A stretch of DNA of 6,951 nt from Candidatus Galligastranaerophilus gallistercoris (lineage in GTDB: Bacteria > Cyanobacteriota > Vampirovibrionia > Gastranaerophilales > Gastranaerophilaceae), in assembly GCA_018710795.1 (NCBI GenBank), contig DVJH01000127.1, forward strand, positions 1-6,951, written 5' to 3'. Positions 1 to 4,783 of the stretch are shown one piece after another. The notes below the pieces were generated by a model, which was given only the letters and a program-made list of their open reading frames with translations, had not been told where the DNA came from and searched no databases. The position numbers were made by a program, and so were the translations under genes. Numbering within the stretch: position 1 is the stretch's first letter; every line of letters starts with the position of its first letter.

Positions 1-318
1 GGTTAAAATTGCGTTATTTATATCTATATATATTCTGTCGGGTTGTTTTAAATATCCTTTTGTAAATGTAATATTTTCATTAACGATACCCGTTGTTTGA
101 AGAAAAATAATATTATCCGCATTATCAAAAACAATATTATTTATTTTAACGGCGTCAGATGTTTTTTTCGGAACCGAAGCGTCCGTTTCCGTTACTTTGC
201 CGCTCAATGCTCCGCCTGAGGGTATAATGATTGCGGGCTGCTCATCGGCAAATGTTTCGGATAATACGGAAAAAAATATTAATACAAGAAAAATAATTTT
301 AATCGTAAAATTTTTCAT
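1..318 (-). CDS. Secreted AMIN-domain protein, N-terminal part (cut by window edge)
   Basis: Reading the minus strand from the ATG at 316-318 gives 106 codons open to the window edge. Residues 1-24 form a clear Sec signal peptide: Lys at positions 2 and 7, a hydrophobic core (IIFLVLIFFSVLS), and a likely cut after ETFA. A linker follows, then from about residue 58 an AMIN-like beta domain ending in 'LKQPDRIYIDINNAIL', which matches the family hallmark 'nPdRlviDl.na.l'. AMIN domains bind peptidoglycan and target periplasmic proteins such as N-acetylmuramoyl-L-alanine amidases and the secretin PilQ to the envelope. The catalytic or secretin part would lie beyond base 1, so the exact product cannot be named. 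There is no clear Shine-Dalgarno before this ATG; a TATATT box lies at 324-329. The frame stays open upstream with a GTG at 352-354, but only the chosen ATG puts the signal peptide at the N terminus. Confidence 0.8.
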   Translation of the reverse strand, partial: MKNFTIKIIFLVLIFFSVLSETFADEQPAIIIPSGGALSGKVTETDASVPKKTSDAVKINNIVFDNADNIIFLQTTGIVNENITFTKGYLKQPDRIYIDINNAILT

Positions 319-433
319 AATTACTAATATAACCGTTTTTTTGGCATTCGGCACTTTATTTAAATTTGTTAATAATAAGGTTAAAAAAGTTCATTAAGTT
401 TTTTGAAATCGAATTTATCTTTTTGTTTCAAGG

Positions 434-492
434 GGCATGCTCAATTGTAAAATTTTTCAAACATTATTTTACTTGAAGGTCATGCAAAATTG
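434..492 (+). repeat. Imperfect 14-bp direct repeat pair
   Basis: GGCATGCTCAATTG (434-447) and GTCATGCAAAATTG (479-492) agree at 11 of 14 positions, with start points 45 bp apart. The CATGC cores also form part of the inverted repeat described for the candidate RNA. They may be RNA stem elements or a pair of protein-binding half-sites. Confidence 0.45.
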
Positions 493-506
493 ATGTTTAC
501 TTACTA

Positions 507-621
507 TAACAAATGAGAAAGGAGTGATGGCGCATATTTATCCTGTTGGAGGGATTAACAAGTATTAGGATGAGAAAAAGACTATTTAACAAATGAAAAA
601 AGATTTTAAAGAAAGACTATT
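507..621 (+). repeat. Two overlapping sets of 10-bp direct repeats
   Basis: TAACAAATGA occurs at 507-516 and 587-596. Both copies follow an ACTAT element (503-507 and 581-585) and precede an A-rich run. AAAGACTATT occurs at 577-586 and 612-621. The repeats make the 503-631 segment look like roughly repeated, purine-rich, AT-biased sequence. No function can be assigned from sequence alone. Confidence 0.45.
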
Positions 622-636
622 GGACTTGTAGAGGAA

Positions 637-685
637 AAAACACTGCGTTTTTGTTTATTAATCAAAAAGGCAGTGTTTTATTTTT
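637..685 (+). terminator. Intrinsic terminator upstream of secD
   Basis: AAAACACTGC (637-646) pairs with GCAGTGTTTT (670-679), and TTTTTG (648-653) pairs with CAAAAA (663-668). One G-G mismatch (647/669) sits between the two helices, and the loop is TTTATTAAT. The stem is followed directly by ATTTTT. It would end a plus-strand transcript made from the stretch upstream. Because secD seems to have its own promoter just downstream, it insulates the operon or acts as an attenuator. Confidence 0.8.
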
Positions 686-714
686 GCAACTCTTTTTTAT
701 TTTTTTGATAAAAT
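684..714 (+). promoter_or_regulatory. Probable promoter of the secDF operon
   Basis: TTGCAA (684-689) and TAAAAT (709-714, one mismatch to TATAAT) are 19 bp apart. A TG at 706-707 creates an extended -10 element (TGaTAAAAT), which could offset the long spacer. Transcription would begin near 721, about 30 nt before the secD ATG. The -35 box overlaps the T-tract of the preceding terminator. This is a consensus match only. Confidence 0.45.
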
Positions 715-730
715 AATGAAAAAGATTTGT

Positions 731-735
731 GGAGG
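731..735 (+). promoter_or_regulatory. Shine-Dalgarno site that places the secD start
   Basis: GGAGG is the only strong ribosome-binding sequence near the start of secD. It lies 15 nt before the ATG at 751, longer than the usual spacing, but inside the reading frame if the upstream TTG at 727 were used. It therefore argues for the ATG at 751, which also gives the normal short cytoplasmic N terminus before TM1. Confidence 0.6.
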
Positions 736-750
736 AATTTCAATTTTACG

Positions 751-2064
751 ATGAAAAATAAGATTATATTATTCTGGGTTATTGTTTTTATTACCATTGC
801 AAGCATTGCCGTTATTCATTTTAAGCCTATTTCGCTCGGGCTTGATTTGGTCGGCGGTTCTAGACTTGTATTGGAAGCGCAGCCTTCAAGCGACGTTAAA
901 AAGATAACCCCCGAGGTCATGGACAGCCTTCAGTTTGCAATCGAAAACAGAGTAAATGCCCTCGGTGTCGGCGAAACGGTTGTTCAAAAAGTCGGCGATA
1001 AAAGATTAATGGTTGAAATTCCCAATATCACGGATACCAAAAAAGCAAAAGAATTTTTAGGCGAAACGGCGCAATTGGAATTTAAAGAACCCGGCGAAAT
1101 AACAGCCGACGGATATCAGGATTGGCTTCCCACGGGATTAACCGGAAAGGATTTAAAGAAAGCCTCCGTTTCAACTTCAACAACGGGCGAATGGATAGTG
1201 TCTTTGGAATTTAACGCCGAAGGAGCGCAAAAGTTTGCCGATCTTACAAGAAGACTTGTAGGAAAACAAATGGCAATTTTCTTTAACGATAAATTCCAGT
1301 CCGCTCCGAGAATAAACGAAGAAATCGTAGGCGGCAGAGCCCAGATTTCGGGCGGTGCCGACGGCGGCTTTGAATATGAAGAAGTTAAAAATATGGTAGA
1401 CCTCTTAAATGCAGGCGCACTTCCCGTCGGCGCCGAGATTATCGAAGAAAATTCGGTAGGCCCGTCATTAGGCGCAGACAGTATTCAAAAATCGGAATTT
1501 GCGGGGCTTATCGGTATTTCTCTGGTTATGCTCTTTATGATAATTTATTATAGAGCCCCCGGCGTTATTGCAAGTATAGCTTTATGCATATATTCGGTTA
1601 TCGTTTTTGCGATATTTAAACTCATACCGGTTACATTGACGCTTGCTGGCATTGCGGGTTTCATTTTGAGTATCGGTATGGCGGTTGATGCCAATATTTT
1701 GATATTTGAGCGTACAAAAGAAGAATTGAAAACGGGAAGAAGCCTTTTTACCGCAATAAATTCAGGTTTTGACAGAGCTTTTACGAGTATTTTTGATTCA
1801 AATATGTCAACCATAATTACCTGTGCAATTCTTTATCTTTTAGGAACGGGTACCGTTAAAGGCTTTGCTTTAACTCTTGCAATCGGTGTTCTTGTCAGTA
1901 TGTTTTCCGCAATTACCGTTACAAAGAACCTTATGCATATAGTATTCGGTACGGGCGAACTTAAACACCCGGGGTTATTCGGGCTTAAAGCGTCAGACAT
2001 TAACAAGTCATACGTTGCAACCGAAACGAAAAAAGAAAAAGCTAAATTCGGCGTATTAAATTAA
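751..2064 (+). CDS. secD: Protein translocase subunit SecD
   Basis: SecD pairs with SecF in the cytoplasmic membrane and uses the ion-motive force to drive the late steps of Sec export. From the ATG at 751 the product is 437 residues, within the range of the compact SecD forms. TM1 spans about residues 5-22, followed by the conserved 'LGLDLVGGSRLVLE' (29-42). The extracytoplasmic P1 domain runs to about 248 and includes 'FNDKFQSAPRI' (178-188) and 'ENSVGPSLGADSI' (233-245). Five more membrane segments lie between about 249 and 400. TM4 carries 'GMAVDANILIFER' (309-321); Asp313 corresponds to the proton-path Asp519 of E. coli SecD. The short tail (about 400-437) is Lys-rich and cytoplasmic. 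A TTG at 727 would add eight residues but would place the GGAGG site within the coding region. secF follows after 28 nt. Confidence 0.96.
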   Translation: MKNKIILFWVIVFITIASIAVIHFKPISLGLDLVGGSRLVLEAQPSSDVKKITPEVMDSLQFAIENRVNALGVGETVVQKVGDKRLMVEIPNITDTKKAKEFLGETAQLEFKEPGEITADGYQDWLPTGLTGKDLKKASVSTSTTGEWIVSLEFNAEGAQKFADLTRRLVGKQMAIFFNDKFQSAPRINEEIVGGRAQISGGADGGFEYEEVKNMVDLLNAGALPVGAEIIEENSVGPSLGADSIQKSEFAGLIGISLVMLFMIIYYRAPGVIASIALCIYSVIVFAIFKLIPVTLTLAGIAGFILSIGMAVDANILIFERTKEELKTGRSLFTAINSGFDRAFTSIFDSNMSTIITCAILYLLGTGTVKGFALTLAIGVLVSMFSAITVTKNLMHIVFGTGELKHPGLFGLKASDINKSYVATETKKEKAKFGVLN

Positions 2065-2092
2065 AAAGTTTTTAATAGGAGAAATAATAAAA

Positions 2093-3085
2093 ATGGCAAA
2101 TCCCGATTTAATGAAACATAAAAATATAATTGATGTTGTTAAATACAGACCCTTATGGCTTTTTATAAGCGCCGTATTATTGATACCCTGTATTATTGCG
2201 ATTGCTTATCTTATGTGGACACAGCCGAACCACGCACCCGTTAAGCTCGGCATTGATTATACCGGCGGCACGATTCTTCAGTATTCAACGGCAAATGACG
2301 TAAGCATTGATGATATTGAAAGTATAAGAGAGCAGTTAATTGATGCGGGTTTTCAAACGCCCGTAGCGCAGCTTATCAAAAATCAAAATGCGGCGGTTTC
2401 TTCCGATGAAAATAATGAAGCTCCGAAAAATATTATTTCGATTAAAACTTCTTTTTTGGGTGATACAAAAGGAGAACAGATTGATAATGCAACCAATGTC
2501 GTTTCAAGCGTTGTGAATGATGCGGAGCTTGTGCAGACAAATTCAATCGGACCTTCATTAGGGTTTGAACTTTTAAAAAATTCTCTTGTTGCTTTATGCC
2601 TTGCTTTTTTGGCAATTGTTATCTATATATCTTTCAGGTTCCAATCGGATTATGCATTGATTACTTTTTTAACACTGTTGCATGACGCAATTTTTGTAAT
2701 CGGATTTTTTGCGATAATGGGAATATTTTTTGATCTTCACATTGACAGCCTTTTTATAACCGCTGTTTTAACCGTAATCGGCTTTTCCGTGCATGATACC
2801 ATTGTTGTGTTTGACAGAATAAGAGAAAATAACAGATTTCTTGCAAAAAAATATACATCCGACGAAATTGTTAACGCTTCGGTTAACCAGACACTGGCAA
2901 GAAGTTTGAACACTTCTCTTACAACGTTAATTACCCTTCTTGCTTTATATTTCTTTGGCGGCGCCACAACGAAAGATTTCGTTCTTGCAATGATTTTGGG
3001 TATTATTGTCGGAACTTATTCAAGCATATTCTTTGCAAGCGTTCTTCTTGCCTGGGATAAAGAACACGTTAAAGCTAAGGCATAA
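2093..3085 (+). CDS. secF: Protein translocase subunit SecF
   Basis: SecF forms the SecDF complex with the product of the gene just upstream. The 330-residue length is normal. TM1 is at about 22-42, followed by 'KLGIDYTGG' (51-59) and a small periplasmic domain containing an Asn/Glu-rich loop (about 96-112). 'NSIGPSLGFELLKNS' (150-164) leads into TM2, with TM3-TM6 between about 187 and 320. The signature 'VIGFSVHDTIVVFDRIREN' (228-246) contains Asp235, equivalent to the ion-path Asp213 of E. coli SecF; the residue before it is His rather than the common Asn. The start is supported by TAGGAG at 2076-2081, 11 nt before the ATG. The stop TAA is immediately followed by the ATG of the next gene, so translation of the two is probably coupled. 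Confidence 0.96.
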   Translation: MANPDLMKHKNIIDVVKYRPLWLFISAVLLIPCIIAIAYLMWTQPNHAPVKLGIDYTGGTILQYSTANDVSIDDIESIREQLIDAGFQTPVAQLIKNQNAAVSSDENNEAPKNIISIKTSFLGDTKGEQIDNATNVVSSVVNDAELVQTNSIGPSLGFELLKNSLVALCLAFLAIVIYISFRFQSDYALITFLTLLHDAIFVIGFFAIMGIFFDLHIDSLFITAVLTVIGFSVHDTIVVFDRIRENNRFLAKKYTSDEIVNASVNQTLARSLNTSLTTLITLLALYFFGGATTKDFVLAMILGIIVGTYSSIFFASVLLAWDKEHVKAKA

Positions 3086-3526
3086 ATGAAAACACAAAAA
3101 CAAAAAAAATATGATAATCTTGCGCAGTTTGTTTTTTACACCCGCGAAAATCTGGGGCTTTCAGTGAGCGGATTAAGCAAAAAAGCAAACCTTGATGAAA
3201 ATATAATTACAAACATAGAATCGGGGCTGGAATTATTTTTGCCTTCAACCGTAAGACAAAAACTCGCAAAAGGATTGAGAGTTTCTCTTGATGAAATTAA
3301 ATTATATGAAAAAACGGAAGAATATAATTTGGTTTCAAATAATACTCTTGAAGATTTAAAAAGAGAAATTTTGGATAATATGAACAATAAAGCCTATGTC
3401 GCTTTTTGCCCCGTGTGCGGCTCTAAACTTGAAACAAGGATTGCCAGATTATATGACCTTGAAGATAATTTAATACTTCACCCTAAAGCAAGATGTACAA
3501 AATGTCCTTTTATATTGCATTCATAA
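3086..3526 (+). CDS. XRE-type helix-turn-helix protein with C-terminal zinc ribbon
   Basis: The predicted protein has 146 residues. Residues about 12-74 fit a Cro/CI (XRE) fold: 'FYTRENLGLSVSGLSKKANL' (17-36) resembles helices 1-2, 'DENIITNIESGLEL' (37-50) the recognition helix and the typical 'iE.G' turn, and 'RQKLAKGLRVSLDEI' (57-71) the closing helices. After a linker, Cys108-Pro-Val-Cys111 and Cys137-Thr-Lys-Cys140 form a four-cysteine zinc ribbon. A DNA-binding role is therefore likely but unproven. The ATG abuts the secF stop, with TAAGG (3076-3080) 5 nt upstream inside secF, so it is the third gene of the secDF operon. The unit ends at the terminator right after its stop. It may regulate the operon or simply be co-expressed; its targets cannot be read from the sequence. 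Confidence 0.8.
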   Translation: MKTQKQKKYDNLAQFVFYTRENLGLSVSGLSKKANLDENIITNIESGLELFLPSTVRQKLAKGLRVSLDEIKLYEKTEEYNLVSNNTLEDLKREILDNMNNKAYVAFCPVCGSKLETRIARLYDLEDNLILHPKARCTKCPFILHS

Positions 3527-3529
3527 AAT

Positions 3530-3560
3530 AAAAAGCCTTATGAATTTCATAAGGCTTTTT
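3530..3560. terminator. Bidirectional terminator between the secDF operon and secG
   Basis: AAAAAGCCTTATG (3530-3542) and CATAAGGCTTTTT (3548-3560) form a perfect 13-bp stem around AATTT. The sequence is flanked by A-runs on the left and T-runs on the right, so it works on both strands. It begins 4 nt after the stop of the zinc-ribbon gene and 19 nt beyond the secG stop, so it serves both converging units. Confidence 0.9.
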
Positions 3561-3578
3561 ATTTATTGTGTTTAAAAA

Positions 3579-3806
3579 TTATTTTATTATTCCGAACCCG
3601 AGCAAAAATGTTGTTAAAATAAAAATTCCGCCCGTGATATAGGTAACTTTATTTAAGCCTTTTTCTGCGGTTTTTTGCGAAGCAAACAACTGGCTGGCCG
3701 AGCCCATCATTCCTCCCATACCGTCACCCTTGGGTGAGTGCAGAAGTACAAGCAAAATTAAAAATAACCCTGATAAAATTTGTATAATGTAGAAAAATTG
3801 TACCAT
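3579..3806 (-). CDS. secG: Preprotein translocase subunit SecG
   Basis: SecG is the small non-essential subunit of the SecYEG channel and aids the SecA-driven step. The 75-residue product has the expected two-helix hairpin: TM1 at about 4-22 and TM2 at about 55-73. Between them lies the conserved cytoplasmic loop 'LLHSPKGDGMGGMMGSASQL' (21-40) continuing into 'FASQKTAEKGLNKVTY'. The SASQLF form of this loop is what I would expect in Cyanobacteria and their relatives. AAGGAG (3812-3817, minus strand) lies 5 nt before the ATG. The TIM-barrel gene upstream on the same strand ends 47 nt away with no convincing terminator between them, so the two are probably co-transcribed. The transcript ends at the shared terminator, facing the secDF operon. 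Confidence 0.95.
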   Translation of the reverse strand: MVQFFYIIQILSGLFLILLVLLHSPKGDGMGGMMGSASQLFASQKTAEKGLNKVTYITGGIFILTTFLLGFGIIK

Positions 3807-3853
3807 ATCTTCTCCTTAATATAGAGTTTTTTTAACATAAAAAACTTTTAAAA

Positions 3854-4675
3854 TCAATTAAGGCTTAAATAATAATCTTTTAAAAGTTTGCAGTCTTCTT
3901 CTATATTGGGGCTTTCGCAAACAATTGCCCCTTTAATATTAAATGTTCTGAATGCTTTAATTAAATCCTTATAGTTAAAATCGCTGTTTTTAAGGTTTAA
4001 ATGCTGCTTTTCGCCTTTATTTGTATATTCAATTCCCGCAATATGGGCGTGGAAATTATTGAGTGCAACATCCCCCAAACCATTCCCTATTTTTTCAAAA
4101 ATTTTGCAAAATTCATCATACGTATTATATGCGCCGATTTCTCTTGCATGGATATGCGAAAAATCAACACAAGGTAAAACTCTTTCAAACTCTTTTGAAA
4201 GTTCTATAATTTCATCAATATCGCCCCACTGAGTTTTTTTGCCCGTTGTTTCGGGACGTATCCAAATTTTTGAATTTTCTTTATTAAGGGCTTCAAAAAT
4301 TTTATTATGCCCTTCAATCACTTTTCTGAATACTTCTTTCGGGTCTTTTTCCATATAATAAGCGGCATGATAGGTTATTGAATATCCCCCGAGGCTCTCT
4401 GCCGTCAATGCCGTTTCAATTATTCTTTGTATACTCGATGTTATTTTATCTTCTTCTTTTGAGTTCAGGTTGACGTAAAAAGGTGCATGTGCCGTTATTA
4501 TAAAATTTTTATCCCGCTCCCTAACACTTTTTTTTGAAACATCGGAAATTCTGACTCCTCTTACAAATTCAAGTTCAAGTCCGTCTAAATTCATATTATT
4601 CAAAACTTCAAACCCGCTTTTATAATCTTTGGCGGAAAGCGGAATTCCCGCAGTTAAAAAATTTAATTTATCCAT
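3854..4675 (-). CDS. TIM-barrel protein, endonuclease IV / sugar phosphate isomerase superfamily
   Basis: The 273-residue product has the AP_endonuc_2-type barrel and most of the metal-ligand pattern of endonuclease IV (Nfo). His63 is in 'TAHAPFYVNL', His103 in 'TYHAAYY', Glu142 in 'RPETTG', and Asp171/His174 in 'VDFSHIHA'. His209/His211 are in 'FHAHIAGIEY', His225 in 'GEKQHLNL', and Glu254 in 'VCESPN'. In E. coli Nfo the late motif is Asp-x-His; here Lys223 stands where Asp is expected by eye. The 'GIEYTNKGEKQHLNL' segment reminds me of the archaeal branch annotated as deoxyribonuclease IV. It may repair abasic DNA sites, but the superfamily also holds sugar isomerases/epimerases, so the substrate is open. 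AAGGAA (4684-4689, minus strand) lies 8 nt before the ATG. It is the first gene of a unit with secG. Confidence 0.8.
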   Translation of the reverse strand: MDKLNFLTAGIPLSAKDYKSGFEVLNNMNLDGLELEFVRGVRISDVSKKSVRERDKNFIITAHAPFYVNLNSKEEDKITSSIQRIIETALTAESLGGYSITYHAAYYMEKDPKEVFRKVIEGHNKIFEALNKENSKIWIRPETTGKKTQWGDIDEIIELSKEFERVLPCVDFSHIHAREIGAYNTYDEFCKIFEKIGNGLGDVALNNFHAHIAGIEYTNKGEKQHLNLKNSDFNYKDLIKAFRTFNIKGAIVCESPNIEEDCKLLKDYYLSLN

Positions 4676-4783
4676 AAATTCATTTCCTTAACATTTTTTA
4701 ATTATTTTACTAAAAAAGATAAAGTTTAAAAACTCCTTTGCCGATAAAAATCCTAAAGGAAGGCAAAATTTCGGTTTATTAAA
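4676..4783. promoter_or_regulatory. Divergent promoter region
   Basis: This 108-bp AT-rich gap separates two genes pointing away from each other, so both promoters should lie here. For the plus strand, TTAACA (4688-4693) and TAAAAA (4711-4716) are 17 bp apart, giving 5/6 and 4/6 consensus matches. For the minus strand, a TAAAAT box (complement of 4707-4712) has only a poor -35 box. The two candidates overlap, which would couple the two genes. Confidence 0.35.
4734..4767 (+). promoter_or_regulatory. Inverted repeats around the only ribosome-binding-like site of the large gene
   Basis: AGGAAGG (4757-4763) is the only Shine-Dalgarno-like sequence before the ATG at 4784, but it lies 20 nt away. 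It is caught in alternative pairings: TCCTTT (4734-4739) with AAAGGA (4755-4760), TTTGCC (4737-4742) with GGCAAA (4762-4767), and the small palindrome TCCT-AA-AGGA (4751-4760). Such pairings could hide the site, but they are short and may be chance. Confidence 0.25.

Larger units (their letters stand above)
422..685 (+). ncRNA. Candidate small non-coding transcript or secDF leader
   Basis: A strong plus-strand terminator (637-685) has no protein gene in front of it, which implies a short transcript ends there. Upstream, complementary segments nest: TTTGTT (422-427) with AACAAA (508-513), TCAA (428-431) with TTGA (490-493), GCATG (435-439) with CATGC (481-485), TCAA (441-444) with TTGA (473-476), and GTAAAAT (447-453) with ATTTTAC (466-472). 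These are separated by small internal loops and one 14-nt bulge. A second short stem joins ATCCTG (540-545) and TAGGAT (566-571). A promoter for this transcript was not found; TATAAC at 505-510 lacks a good -35 box and lies inside the structure. No known RNA family was recognised. It could be an independent sRNA, an attenuated leader of secD, or the remains of something decayed. Confidence 0.3.
319..750. other. Gene-free stretch between AMIN gene and secD
   Basis: About 430 nt with no convincing protein gene on either strand. Bases 319-420 are AT-rich and contain only weak minus-strand promoter-like boxes for the AMIN gene. Bases 422-513 can form a multi-part hairpin. Bases 503-631 are purine-rich with short direct repeats and three tiny reading frames. 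Bases 637-685 are an intrinsic terminator. Bases 684-750 carry the likely secD promoter and ribosome binding site. No tRNA, SRP RNA, tmRNA or RNase P signature was recognised. Confidence 0.7.

Noticed and set aside
197..397. Plus-strand reading frame of 66 codons
   Set aside because: It lies antisense to the AMIN gene, whose signal peptide and 'QPDRIYIDI' motif are convincing. The plus frame has no ribosome site or recognisable domain.
381..431. Minus-strand 16-codon frame (MKQKDKFDFKKLNELF) upstream of the AMIN gene
   Set aside because: It reads like a protein tail, but it needs a TTG start without a ribosome site, has an in-frame TGA 9 nt upstream of that TTG, and overlaps the inverted repeat. 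It may be decayed sequence.
520..571. Fluoride-type riboswitch, from the GGAGTGATGGC stretch
   Set aside because: The remaining conserved segments of that aptamer and its pseudoknot could not be found, and the downstream gene is not a fluoride exporter.
727..750. Eight-codon N-terminal extension of SecD from a TTG
   Set aside because: It would put the GGAGG ribosome site inside the gene and there is no such site before the TTG. The ATG at 751 gives the usual SecD N terminus.
1548..1814. Minus-strand reading frame inside secD
   Set aside because: It is antisense to conserved SecD membrane segments and shows no features of its own.
2737..2967. Minus-strand reading frame inside secF
   Set aside because: It is antisense to the conserved SecF TM4-TM5 motifs.
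3136..3387. Minus-strand reading frame inside the helix-turn-helix gene
   Set aside because: The plus frame has a recognisable fold and zinc ligands; the minus frame has neither.
3825..3846. Hairpin AGTTTTTT / AAAAAACT between the TIM-barrel gene and secG
   Set aside because: The stem is almost all A-T and its minus-strand T-run is part of the stem, so it is unlikely to terminate transcription.
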